From: JALYNX01 sp035292685
GTDB lineage: Bacteria; Actinomycetota; Acidimicrobiia; Spongiisociales; ZC4RG35
DNA: 64,000 nt
NCBI GenBank assembly: GCA_035292685.1
Contig: DATDPP010000031.1
Coordinates: 21,118-85,117, forward strand
Reading direction: 5' to 3'
Of the stretch, positions 33,701 to 42,210 are shown piece after piece. Below the pieces are notes generated by a model, which made no database searches, had not been told where the DNA came from, and saw nothing but the letters and a program-made list of their open reading frames with translations. Both the position numbers and the translations under genes were made by a program. Within the stretch, counting starts at the first letter, position 1. Each line of letters opens with the position of its first letter.

Positions 33701-34860
33701 CGGCGAATGTGACCTCGATCGCCAAGATGCGGGCAGCTGCCCGCGACCGAGCCGAACGGATCGAGGTCAACAACCGCACCGCGACCACGCTCCTCGTGCT
33801 GGGCGTGGTCCTGGTGGTCATCGGTCTCGGGGCAACTCAGTCCGCTTCGTCGGCGGTTGCCATCGATCAGGCGGCGGACCGTTTCTACTTCTTCAAGCGA
33901 CAGCTGATCGGGGTGGGGATCGGGACTGTCGCCCTCCTCGTGGCGAGTCGGCTCCCCTATCAGTTCTATCGCAAGATCGCGATCCCTTTCTTCGTCGCCA
34001 CTGTGGGCTTGCTGGTCGCCGTCCTGGCGGTCGGCCCCGTGATCGGTGGCGCACAACGCTGGTTGCCGGTGGCCGGTATCAGCTTCCAGCCTTCGGAGCT
34101 GGCGAAGGTGGCGGTGGTCTTCTCCCTGGCCTATCTCCTCGAGAAGAAGCACAAGCTCCTCGATCGCTTCGGGCACTTCATGGTCCCGGTGATGTTCACG
34201 GTGGGGACCGTCGGCGTCCTTGTCATGAAGCAGCCCGACCTGGGCACGGTGATCGTGATCGGGGCCGCGGCGCTCGCCGTGATCCTCGCCAGCGATGCCC
34301 CGCTTCGCTATGTCGCCTTCCTGGCGATCACAGCCATACTCGTGGTCGCGATCCTGGCTTTCAGCGACGACTACCGGGCCGATCGGATCGTTGGCTTCCT
34401 CGATCCCTGGGGCAACTCCAGCGGTGAGGGCTACCAGCTGGTTCAGGGCTATTACGCATTGTCCAACGGCGGCATCTTCGGAGTGGGGCTGGGCGCCAGC
34501 CGAGCCCGGTGGTTCTATCTCCCGAATGCGCACACCGACTTCATCTTCGCCATCATCGGTGAGGAGACCGGCCTGATCGGAGCCCTGACCGTGATAGGGC
34601 TTTTCGTGGTCCTCGCCCTCGCCGGATGGGTTGTCGCCTTCAGAGCCCCGGATCGGTTCGGGCGGATGGTGGCTGCCGGAATCACGGTTTGGCTCTCGTT
34701 CCAGGCTCTGGTGAACATCGGGGGAGTGCTCGGTGTCCTCCCCATCACCGGAATCGCGCTTCCGTTCATCTCTTTCGGCAGCACCGCGCTGATCGCGGCG
34801 ATGGCGGCTCTGGGCGTCCTGGTCAACATCGCCCAGGCCGGAGTGCACCGCAGGACATGA
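33697..34860 (+). CDS. ftsW: septal peptidoglycan polymerase FtsW
   Basis: A 387 aa SEDS glycosyltransferase from ATG 33697, preceded by AAGGAGG. After a 30-residue cytoplasmic N-terminus come about ten hydrophobic helices. GGAQRWLPVAGISFQPSELAK and GVGLGASRARWFYLPNAHTDF are the SEDS-typical loops, and the C-terminal ITGIALPFISFGSTALIA motif is present. It polymerises lipid II at the septum with FtsI. It overlaps murG by ATGA. Confidence 0.94.
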   Translation: MTANVTSIAKMRAAARDRAERIEVNNRTATTLLVLGVVLVVIGLGATQSASSAVAIDQAADRFYFFKRQLIGVGIGTVALLVASRLPYQFYRKIAIPFFVATVGLLVAVLAVGPVIGGAQRWLPVAGISFQPSELAKVAVVFSLAYLLEKKHKLLDRFGHFMVPVMFTVGTVGVLVMKQPDLGTVIVIGAAALAVILASDAPLRYVAFLAITAILVVAILAFSDDYRADRIVGFLDPWGNSSGEGYQLVQGYYALSNGGIFGVGLGASRARWFYLPNAHTDFIFAIIGEETGLIGALTVIGLFVVLALAGWVVAFRAPDRFGRMVAAGITVWLSFQALVNIGGVLGVLPITGIALPFISFGSTALIAAMAALGVLVNIAQAGVHRRT

Positions 34861-35936
34861 GCTTCCTCATCGCGGCCGCAGGCACCGGAGGCCATGTGTT
34901 CCCGGGTCTGGGGGTTGGCGAAGCCTTGACGGACTTGGGAGTCCCCAAAAACGAGATCCTGTATGTCGGCGGCGACCGGATGGAGGCCGACGTGTATCCC
35001 CACGCCGGGTTCCCGTTTCTCCAGGTGGAGATGAGGGGCCTGCAACGTTCTCTTTCCACCCGGAACCTGAGCCTTCCTCGTTTGGTCTGGCGGGCCAGGG
35101 ACGAGATTGCCGAGGTCATCACCAAGCGCCGGGTCCGGGTCGCACTCGCCATGGGCGGTTATGTGACCGTCCCGACCTGGCTTGCGGCCCGGAAGACCGG
35201 TGTGCGGCTGATGGTCGCCGAACAGAACGCGGTGGCCGGTCTGGCAAATCGAGTGGTGTCGCGTTGGGCGATACGCAGTTTCGGCTCGTTTCCCCAAACC
35301 CCGGGCCTGATCCGGGGCGAATGGGTGGGGAACCCGGTGCGAAGGGAACTGGCGAACTTCGATCGCGAGGCTCTCCGGCAGGGGGCCCTGGAGCGTTATT
35401 CGCTGGATGCGGGCCTCCCTGTCCTTGGGGTGTTTGGAGGCTCTCTCGGCGCCGGTGCCATCAATCAGGCCGTTGCCGAGATGTGCGCTCGATGGGACGG
35501 CCCGCCCATCCAGGTCCTCCACATCGCCGGCCCGGCGCATGTGGGCTCCCTCATGACCAGTCCGCCGACGCCCGGCGTCACCTGGCTGCGGCTCGGTTTC
35601 GAAGATCGTATGGATCTTTTCTACGCCGCATCGGATCTGGTGCTGGGGCGCGCCGGTGGCGGCGTCGCCGAACTGACTGCAACCGGCACGCCGGCGATCC
35701 TGGTGCCGGGGGAGTTTGGGTCCAGCGGTCATCAGGCCGCCAACGCCGCCCGTCTCGCCGACGCCGGCGCCGCCGTGGTCGTGACGGAAGCCGACCTCGC
35801 CGGGTTGCCGGCGATGGTCGCCTCCACCCTCCTCGAACCGGAGGTCTTGAGGGCGATGGGGAAGTCGTCGCTGAGCATCGGGAAGCCACACGCGGCAGGG
35901 GCCATCGCCCAAGCGATGCTGGAGACTGCGCAATGA
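34857..35936 (+). CDS. murG: UDP-GlcNAc:lipid I GlcNAc transferase
   Basis: A 359 aa GT-B enzyme making lipid II. FLIAAAGTGGHVFPGL is the first glycine-rich loop, GGYVTVPTWLAARKTG and LMVAEQNAVAGLANR follow, VFGGSLGAGAIN is the second Gly-rich loop, and LGRAGGGVAELTATGTPAIL with PGEFGSSGHQAANA binds UDP-GlcNAc. Start ATG 34857 overlaps the ftsW stop. Confidence 0.94.
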   Translation: MSFLIAAAGTGGHVFPGLGVGEALTDLGVPKNEILYVGGDRMEADVYPHAGFPFLQVEMRGLQRSLSTRNLSLPRLVWRARDEIAEVITKRRVRVALAMGGYVTVPTWLAARKTGVRLMVAEQNAVAGLANRVVSRWAIRSFGSFPQTPGLIRGEWVGNPVRRELANFDREALRQGALERYSLDAGLPVLGVFGGSLGAGAINQAVAEMCARWDGPPIQVLHIAGPAHVGSLMTSPPTPGVTWLRLGFEDRMDLFYAASDLVLGRAGGGVAELTATGTPAILVPGEFGSSGHQAANAARLADAGAAVVVTEADLAGLPAMVASTLLEPEVLRAMGKSSLSIGKPHAAGAIAQAMLETAQ

Positions 35937-37291
35937 GGCTCGAGCAGGATCGGGTCCATCTCGTGGGGGCTGGCGGGGCCGGCATGAGCGCCATCGCCCG
36001 GGTGCTGATCGGAATGGGTCATCAGGTATCCGGATCCGACCTTCGGGGTGGGTCGACCCTGGATCGCCTGGAGGACTTCGGCGTCGAGACCTATGCCGGC
36101 CACCACCCCGAAGTGGTCTCGAAGGTCGATCTCGTGGTCGCCTCCTCAGCGATTCCCGATCAAGACCCGGAGCTGGCTGCAGCCGCCGAAGCCGGGGTTC
36201 CGGTATGGCGCCGGCCCCGCTTGCTCCAGGAGCTCACCCGGTTGATCCCCACCGTCGGCGCCACGGGGACCCATGGCAAAACGACGACCACTGCCCTGAT
36301 CATCACCGCCCTCCGGGCTTGCGGAGGCGATCCCTCCTTCATTGTCGGGGGGGATCTGACCGATCTGGGCACCAACGGGCATTTCGGTGCCGACCCCTTG
36401 CTGGTCCTGGAAGCCGACGAGGCGTTTCGCACATTCGAGAGCCTTGAACTGGCGGGTCTGGTCGTCACCAACGTCGAATCGGAGCATGTCGAGCATTTCG
36501 GGTCGCCGGGTGAGCTCTTGGAAGCCTTCGTGGCCGTCGCCTCGACGGTGAAGGGCCCGGTGGTGGCCTGTCTGGACGACATGGGGTCGGCACAGGTGGG
36601 GGAGCGGGTGGGGGCTGTCACCTACGGTCTCGATCCATCCGCAACATGGCGGATTAGAGACTTCACGCCCACCCGGGCTGGCAGTCGATTCAGGTTGTCC
36701 GGGCCCGACGCGACGGCTGCCGTGACCCTGAGTCGGCCCGGGCTCCACAATGCCCGGAACGCCGCCGGTGCGCTCAGCCTTCTGGCGACACTCGGACACG
36801 ACCTCCAGACCTGCGCCAGTGGTCTCGGCGGGTTCCACGGCGTTGCCAGGCGATGGGAGCATCGCGGGGTCGTGGCGGGAGTGACCTTGATCGACGACTA
36901 CGCACACCATCCAACGGAGGTCGCGGCGACCCTTAGCGCTTCGGTCGGTGTCGTCCCGGGACGGGTTTGGGCGGTGTTCCAGCCCCATCTCTACAGCCGG
37001 ACCGAGCGTCTTCAGGACGATTTCGGTGAGGCATTGAGCGCCGCCGACGTCGTGGTCGTCACCGACGTGTACGGCTCCCGGGAAGACCCGGTTCCGGGTA
37101 TCACCGGGGCCTTGGTGGCCGAGGCGGTGCGCCGTCGGGGCCGCGAGGTTCATTACGTCGCGCACAAGGCCGACCTCGCCCGCTTTGTCGCCGACCGGGT
37201 GGCCGACGGCGATCTGGTGCTGACCATGGGTGCGGGAGACATCACACTGCTCCCCACCGAGTTGGCCGCGATGCTTGCCGAGGGCAGATGA
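35933..37291 (+). CDS. murC: UDP-MurNAc:L-alanine ligase
   Basis: A 452 aa ligase adding L-Ala to UDP-MurNAc. The N-terminal loop is VGAGGAGMSAIARVL, the ATP loop VGATGTHGKTTTTALI, and EADEAFRTF, NVESEHVEHF and LIDDYAHHPTEV are the family motifs. Start ATG 35933 in the murG stop. It lies after murG rather than after the missing murF. Confidence 0.94.
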   Translation: MRLEQDRVHLVGAGGAGMSAIARVLIGMGHQVSGSDLRGGSTLDRLEDFGVETYAGHHPEVVSKVDLVVASSAIPDQDPELAAAAEAGVPVWRRPRLLQELTRLIPTVGATGTHGKTTTTALIITALRACGGDPSFIVGGDLTDLGTNGHFGADPLLVLEADEAFRTFESLELAGLVVTNVESEHVEHFGSPGELLEAFVAVASTVKGPVVACLDDMGSAQVGERVGAVTYGLDPSATWRIRDFTPTRAGSRFRLSGPDATAAVTLSRPGLHNARNAAGALSLLATLGHDLQTCASGLGGFHGVARRWEHRGVVAGVTLIDDYAHHPTEVAATLSASVGVVPGRVWAVFQPHLYSRTERLQDDFGEALSAADVVVVTDVYGSREDPVPGITGALVAEAVRRRGREVHYVAHKADLARFVADRVADGDLVLTMGAGDITLLPTELAAMLAEGR

Positions 37292-38187
37292 GCGGTTTCG
37301 AGGACCTGGTGGCACGCGGCGTCGTCGCCAAGGACGTTCCGCTCGGCCCCCACACCACCTACAAGGCAGGAGGCCCGGCCCGTTACTTCGCTGTTTGCCA
37401 CGACCTGGCGAGCCTGCAGGATCTGGCAGCGACCGTGGACCTTGCCGATATCCCGGTCCTGGTGCTGGGCCGCGGCTCCAACCTCGTTGTCGCCGATCGT
37501 GGCTTCCCGGGGCTGGTGATCCGTCTTGGCTCCGGATTCGGCGCCATCGCCATCGCCGGTTCCGTGATCACGGCGGGCCCGGCGGTTTCGCTGCCCCAGC
37601 TTGCCAGGGTCACGGTGAATGCCGGTCGCACCGGGCTCGAGTTCTTCGTCGGGGTTCCCGGCTCCGTTGGGGGCGCGGTTCGCCAAAACGCCGGTTGCTT
37701 CGGGCACGAGACCAGGGACCGTCTGATCGAGGCCACCATCCTCGACCTTCGACACGGGTCCCTGTCATCACGCAGCCCCGACGACCTCGACTTCGGGTAC
37801 CGGCACTCCAACCTGAGGCCGACCGACGTCGTGACCGGGGCAACATTCGCCACCGAGGAGGGTGACGTCGAAGCGGGCCTCCAGGAGCTGAGGCGGATCA
37901 CGAGATGGCGTCGGGATCACCAGCCCGGCGGGACTTTCAATGCGGGGAGTGTCTTCAAGAACCCAACCGGGACCAGTGCCGGGGAGTTGATCGATTCGCT
38001 AGGCCTCAAGGGCTTGAAGGTCGGGGACGTCTCGGTGTCGAAGAAGCACGCCAACTTCTTCGTGGCAGGCCCTGAGGCGAGATCGGCGGACATCCTCGCG
38101 CTGGTCGGCATGGTGAAAGACCGCGTCTTCGAGGAAACGGGCACCATTCTTGAGCCAGAGATCCAATTCGTGGGATTCGAGGAATGA
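37288..38187 (+). CDS. murB: UDP-N-acetylenolpyruvoylglucosamine reductase
   Basis: A 299 aa flavoenzyme that reduces UDP-GlcNAc-enolpyruvate with NADPH. HTTYKAGGPARYF opens the FAD domain, VLGRGSNLVVADRGFPGLVI binds FAD, GVPGSVGGAVRQNAGCFG is the second FAD loop, and AGSVFKNP holds the catalytic Ser. Type I-like ending with ANFFV and LEPEIQFVG. It overlaps murC and ftsQ by ATGA. Confidence 0.94.
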   Translation: MSGFEDLVARGVVAKDVPLGPHTTYKAGGPARYFAVCHDLASLQDLAATVDLADIPVLVLGRGSNLVVADRGFPGLVIRLGSGFGAIAIAGSVITAGPAVSLPQLARVTVNAGRTGLEFFVGVPGSVGGAVRQNAGCFGHETRDRLIEATILDLRHGSLSSRSPDDLDFGYRHSNLRPTDVVTGATFATEEGDVEAGLQELRRITRWRRDHQPGGTFNAGSVFKNPTGTSAGELIDSLGLKGLKVGDVSVSKKHANFFVAGPEARSADILALVGMVKDRVFEETGTILEPEIQFVGFEE

Positions 38188-38930
38188 CCATCGATCCAAG
38201 ACTCAAAGAGCGGCGCCAGGTGGTCGCCGAGGACCGAGCCCGCCGCAACATCGGTCGGCTTCTCAAGCTCATGATCGCTCCCGTCCTGGGAGGCGTTGCC
38301 ATCTGGGTCGTGCTGTCGCCATGGCTCAGCGTGGATGAGGTCGTGACCACAGGGGTCACCGCCAGCGAAACCCACGGCGCTCTCGCCGATCTCGGTGTGG
38401 TCGCAGGGACCCCGATGATGTTGATCCGGCCGGAACGGGTGCAGCAGGCCCTGTTGGCCGATCCCTGGGTGAAGAGCGCCTCTGTGATGCGAGATTGGCC
38501 CGACCGTGTGATCGTCCAGGTCGAGGAGCGGGTCGCGTTGGCCTGGGTGGAGACCGAGGCTGGCTGGGCACATCACGCTCTCGACGGGGTCGCATTGCCC
38601 TCGGCGCAGACCCCTGATGGCGAAATGGCCTGGATCCGACTGCCCGAGGCCTCTCCGGCCGATGGCAAGGCGGTCCGCGACCTGCTCGGTGCGTTGGAAT
38701 TCGTCGCCGGATTGCCGGAACCGCTGCGGGCGGGAACCACGATCCGGATGAGCGGCAATGGCGAGTTTTGGGGAGAGGTGTCGGGTTACGAGGTGCGATT
38801 GGGCCGGGCGGTGGAGATGGGCGCCAAGGCGAGGACTCTCACCGCTCTGCTGGGGGAGGGACCGCCCCCGGGATCAGTCCTGAATCTGATCGCCCCGGCA
38901 CATCCCGCGATCACACCGCCACCACCGTGA
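38184..38930 (+). CDS. ftsQ: FtsQ/DivIB-like division protein
   Basis: A 248 aa bitopic protein. One hydrophobic helix near residues 27-47, then the POTRA domain (VVTTGVTASETHGAL to VQVEERVALAWVE) and the beta domain (about 120-230). It recruits and regulates FtsL and FtsI. ATGA overlap with murB. The tail is Pro-rich (AHPAITPPPP). Last gene before ftsZ, from which it is separated by a 100-base gap with an inverted repeat. Confidence 0.85.
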   Translation: MTIDPRLKERRQVVAEDRARRNIGRLLKLMIAPVLGGVAIWVVLSPWLSVDEVVTTGVTASETHGALADLGVVAGTPMMLIRPERVQQALLADPWVKSASVMRDWPDRVIVQVEERVALAWVETEAGWAHHALDGVALPSAQTPDGEMAWIRLPEASPADGKAVRDLLGALEFVAGLPEPLRAGTTIRMSGNGEFWGEVSGYEVRLGRAVEMGAKARTLTALLGEGPPPGSVLNLIAPAHPAITPPPP

Positions 38931-38936
38931 ACCCTG

Positions 38937-39008
38937 AAGCTGTACTTGAGCGTTAGAGGTTTGGGGTTTACTTAGCTCGGGCCGACCGTTAAACCTCTAC
39001 TTCAGCTT
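38937..39008. promoter_or_regulatory. two-tier inverted repeat and possible promoter before ftsZ
   Basis: TAGAGGTTT (38954-38962) is inverted at 38991-38999, and AAGCTG (38937-38942) at 39003-39008 (CAGCTT), giving two nested stems centred about 38977. A weak -35 (TTGAGC, 38946-38951) with TACTTA 17 bases on could be a promoter overlapping it. ftsZ often has its own promoters. The arms end 10 bases before the GGAGG of ftsZ. Confidence 0.5.
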
Positions 39009-39030
39009 TCGCTTTCCCTTGGAGGTATCC

Positions 39031-40077
39031 GTGAGTACATCGAGTGGCGGCTATCTGGCCGTGATCAAAGTAGTGGGAATCGGCGGCGGTGGAGTCAACG
39101 CCGTCAACCGGATGGTCGAGGCCGGGGTCCGGGGCGTGGAGTTCATCGCCCTCAACACCGACGCCCAGGCGCTGCTGATGAGTGACGCCGATGTCAAGCT
39201 CGACATCGGGCGCGAGGTGACCAAGGGCCTGGGTGCCGGCGCCAATCCCGAGATCGGACGGGCTGCTGCCGAGGAGCATCGGGCCGAGTTGGAAGAGGCC
39301 CTGAAGGGCTCGGACATGGTGTTCATCACGGCGGGCGAAGGTGGTGGCACCGGGACTGGTGGCGCCCCGATCCTGGCCGAGGTCGCCCGCTCGGTCGGCG
39401 CCCTCACCGTCGGCATCGTCACCCGGCCGTTCGGGTTTGAGGGAAGACGACGGGCGACCTATGCCGAGCAGGGAATCGAAGCCCTGAAGGACGCAGTCGA
39501 CACCTTGATCGTCATCCCCAACGATCGGCTCCTCGATGTGGGTGACCCGGATGCGCCCATTGGCGAAACCTTCCGCCTTGCCGACGACGTGTTGATGAGC
39601 GGGGTCACCGGCATCACCGATCTGATCACCACCCCGGGGTTGATCAACGTCGATTTCGCCGACGTGCGGACAATCATGGCGGGCGCCGGCTCGGCGGTCA
39701 TGGGAATTGGCCGGGCCACCGGTGAGAACAGGGCGAGGCAGGCCGCGGAGAGGGCGATCGCGAGCCCCATGCTCGAGACTTCGATGGAAGGGGCAAAAGG
39801 GGTGCTCCTCTCGGTTGCGGGCCCTTCGGAGATGACCCTGCATGAGGCCACCGAGGCGGCCCGGGTGGTCGCCGACCATGCGCATGAGGATGCCGACATC
39901 ATCTTCGGGGCGATTGTGGACGACGATCTCGATCAGGAGATGAAAGTCACCGTGATCGCCGCCGGGTTCGAGGTTCGCCGCGGCCAACGAGGCACCGCCA
40001 GCCGTTCCACCCTGTCCTCCATCGCCGCAGATCGTGACGAACACCTACTCGACATCCCGACCTTCGTCCAGGGATGA
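39031..40077 (+). CDS. ftsZ: cell division GTPase FtsZ
   Basis: A 348 aa tubulin homologue. The start is GTG 39031, with GGAGG 6 bases before it; the frame is open to 39019. The nucleotide loop is GGGGVNAVNRM, the tubulin signature GEGGGTGTGGAP near residue 104, and the T7 loop GLINVDFADV. The C-terminal linker is short (about 20 residues) and the conserved tail is LDIPTFVQG. It builds the Z-ring, here anchored presumably by SepF since no FtsA is present. Confidence 0.96.
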   Translation: MSTSSGGYLAVIKVVGIGGGGVNAVNRMVEAGVRGVEFIALNTDAQALLMSDADVKLDIGREVTKGLGAGANPEIGRAAAEEHRAELEEALKGSDMVFITAGEGGGTGTGGAPILAEVARSVGALTVGIVTRPFGFEGRRRATYAEQGIEALKDAVDTLIVIPNDRLLDVGDPDAPIGETFRLADDVLMSGVTGITDLITTPGLINVDFADVRTIMAGAGSAVMGIGRATGENRARQAAERAIASPMLETSMEGAKGVLLSVAGPSEMTLHEATEAARVVADHAHEDADIIFGAIVDDDLDQEMKVTVIAAGFEVRRGQRGTASRSTLSSIAADRDEHLLDIPTFVQG

Positions 40078-40697
40078 TCCGACCCCCCGGTGTGGACGGG
40101 GTTGCGTTCACCGAGGCCGGGGACGGTGACCAGCGGTTGGATCTCAGGTCAAGAGCCGACGTGTCCAACGCCCTGCACCTGCCAAAAGAGTGGGCGACGA
40201 CTCATCAGGTCCATGGGGAGACGGTTCGTCGCGCGGACGGGCCGGGGGAGGTCGGTGACGGCGACGGGCTCTGGTCCACGGTTCGCTTACTCCCGTTGGC
40301 CGTCTTCACCGCAGATTGCTTCGGTGTCGTGCTCCATTCACCAGAAGCGGTGGGCGTGGCTCATGTCGGGTGGCGGGGGGCCCGGGCCGGGTTGGTGACC
40401 CGGCTCCGTGCCGCGATGGCCGAATCCGGTCATGCCCCGATTCGCGCCGCCATCGGCCCCGGCATCGGATCATGCTGTTTCGAAGTGGCTGAAGAGGTTG
40501 GCGCCCAGTTCGGCGACTTCAGGGCCCGGACGAGCTGGGCGACACCCTCGGTCGACCTTCCCGCTTTCATCCTGTCGGAACTAGCGGATCTGGAGATCTG
40601 GAGCGCCGATTGCTGCACGCTGCATGAGCCCGGTTGGTTCAGCCATCGCGGTGATCAAACGTCGTCACGACTGGCGACGATTGGATGGCTGCCATGA
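40074..40697 (+). CDS. pgeF: PgeF/YfiH-family purine nucleosidase (laccase domain)
   Basis: A 207 aa protein. The metal site is THQVHGETV, FTADCFGVVL and VAHVGWRGARAGLV (His, Cys, His), with IGPGIGSCCFEV following. Members act as purine nucleoside phosphorylase or in peptidoglycan editing; in E. coli PgeF prevents incorporation of L-Ser instead of L-Ala. Location between ftsZ and yggS is standard for actinobacteria. ATGA overlap with ftsZ. Confidence 0.88.
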   Translation: MIRPPGVDGVAFTEAGDGDQRLDLRSRADVSNALHLPKEWATTHQVHGETVRRADGPGEVGDGDGLWSTVRLLPLAVFTADCFGVVLHSPEAVGVAHVGWRGARAGLVTRLRAAMAESGHAPIRAAIGPGIGSCCFEVAEEVGAQFGDFRARTSWATPSVDLPAFILSELADLEIWSADCCTLHEPGWFSHRGDQTSSRLATIGWLP

Positions 40698-41347
40698 GCT
40701 ATCAGGAGGTCGTGGATCGGATTGCAGCCGCCGCCCGCGGCTGTGGCCGGGACCCATCCGAGATCACCTTGGTCGCCATCTCGAAGGCCAAACCCGTGTC
40801 CGCCATCGAAGAAGTGTATGAAGCGGGTCACCGTGACTTCGGTGAGAATCGGGCCCAGGAGTTGGCGGAGAAGGCCGCGGCTCTTCCCGACGACATCCGA
40901 TGGCATTTCGTGGGCGCCCTGCAAACGAACAAGACACGTCTTGTGCGTCCCGTCACTTACTTGCTTCACTCCATGGACCGCGCCTCGCTCGCGTTGTCCT
41001 GGGTCAAGGGGATGGGCCTCCCCCCGCCGGTCCTCATCCAGGTGAACATCGGGTCCGAGCCGCAGAAGGCGGGCGTCGAGGTGGACGGTGTGGAGTCGCT
41101 CCTCGAGACGCTCCTCGACCTCGGTGTCGAGGTGCGGGGGCTGATGGCGATCCCGCCACTCGACAACGACCCGGACGAGATGCGCGCTCATTTTCGCAAT
41201 CTGCGCGATATGAGGGACCAGCTCATGGAACTCCATGGCCAGGTTCGGGAGTTGTCGATGGGGATGACCGACGATTTCGAGATCGCGATCCAAGAGGGTG
41301 CATCGTTGATCCGTGTCGGACGGGCTATCTTTGGCCCTCGAATCTGA
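40694..41347 (+). CDS. yggS: YggS-family PLP homeostasis protein
   Basis: A 217 aa protein from ATG 40694, overlapping the pgeF stop. PLP-binding lysine is in LVAISKAKP, and GENRAQELAEKA, WHFVGALQTNK and MGMTDDFEIAIQEGASLIRVG are the family motifs of the alanine-racemase-like barrel without racemase activity. It keeps free PLP in balance. Lies in the division operon before sepF. Confidence 0.93.
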   Translation: MSYQEVVDRIAAAARGCGRDPSEITLVAISKAKPVSAIEEVYEAGHRDFGENRAQELAEKAAALPDDIRWHFVGALQTNKTRLVRPVTYLLHSMDRASLALSWVKGMGLPPPVLIQVNIGSEPQKAGVEVDGVESLLETLLDLGVEVRGLMAIPPLDNDPDEMRAHFRNLRDMRDQLMELHGQVRELSMGMTDDFEIAIQEGASLIRVGRAIFGPRI

Positions 41348-41362
41348 GTTTGGAGTGGGTGA

Positions 41363-41884
41363 ATGTCACTCTTTTCAAAAGCTCTCATCTATCTCGGCTT
41401 GGTGGACGAGGACCAAATAGATGAAGAGGCCGGCGATCGAGCGCAGGACGTTGTTGTCGAAGAGACCGGTCGCCGCCCCGTGGAGGTGATTCCGCAGAGT
41501 CGCCGGGTCGAGCCACCTCCGACGGCTCGGGCCGCCACCCGCCCGCAGAGCCGCGCCGGCTCATCCGATACCATCGGCCTGGTGCGACCGGTTGAGATTC
41601 AATCCGACATCCTGGTGGTGGAGGAGTTCGGTGACGCCCGTATCCTGGCCGACCGCGTGCGCGACCGCACCCCTGTGGTGCTCGACTTGAGGCGGGCCAC
41701 TCCGGACCTGGTGCGGCGGGTTGTCGATTTCTCCTCGGGGCTCATCTATGCGCTGGACGGTTCGATGCGAAAGGTGGGTGACGGCCTGGTGCTGGTGCTG
41801 CCTCCGAGGGTCGTCCTGAGCAGGGACGAGAAGCGTCGTTTGACCAACCTTGGGGCCTACGAGATCGACGATCTCGACGATTGA
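41363..41884 (+). CDS. sepF: SepF cell division protein
   Basis: A 173 aa membrane-binding Z-ring anchor. The first residues (MSLFSKALIYLGL) form an amphipathic helix, then an acidic and Pro-rich linker to about 70, then the SepF domain: VVLDLRRATPDLVRRVVDFSSGLIYALDGS and VLVLPPRV. In bacteria without FtsA it links FtsZ to the membrane. TTGA overlap with yggT. Confidence 0.93.
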   Translation: MSLFSKALIYLGLVDEDQIDEEAGDRAQDVVVEETGRRPVEVIPQSRRVEPPPTARAATRPQSRAGSSDTIGLVRPVEIQSDILVVEEFGDARILADRVRDRTPVVLDLRRATPDLVRRVVDFSSGLIYALDGSMRKVGDGLVLVLPPRVVLSRDEKRRLTNLGAYEIDDLDD

Positions 41885-42156
41885 CCTTGGACCCCGTCGG
41901 AATCATCGTCCTGATCCTCCAGGTGTATTTCTACGCGGTGCTGGCGTGGGTGATCCTCTCCTGGATCCCCACCTCCTCGACACACCCGTTGGGTAGGGTT
42001 TCGCTGTTCCTGGACCGGATCATCTACCCGGTGATCCTTCCCTTGCGAAGGGTGATCCCGCCGCTTCGCCTGGGTGGCGGCATGCTCGACCTGACTCCGA
42101 TCGTGCTGCTCGTGGGAATCAATATCCTGATCCGGGTTCTGAATAGTGTCGGCTGA
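41881..42156 (+). CDS. yggT: YggT-family membrane protein
   Basis: A 91 aa protein starting TTG in the sepF stop. Two hydrophobic helices; AVLAWVILSWIP and LDRIIYPVILPLRRVIPPL are the family motifs. Usually found between sepF and divIVA, probably involved in membrane or osmotic homeostasis; mechanism unknown. Confidence 0.85.
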   Translation: MTLDPVGIIVLILQVYFYAVLAWVILSWIPTSSTHPLGRVSLFLDRIIYPVILPLRRVIPPLRLGGGMLDLTPIVLLVGINILIRVLNSVG

Positions 42157-42210
42157 TCCTTGGAGCCGGCGGACAGGTTTCGTATCCTCGTAGCCAACCC
42201 GAGAGGTTCA

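Noticed and set aside
35264..35932. Long upstream extension of the murC frame inside murG.
   Set aside because: MurG motifs occupy this stretch in another phase; murC starts at ATG 35933.
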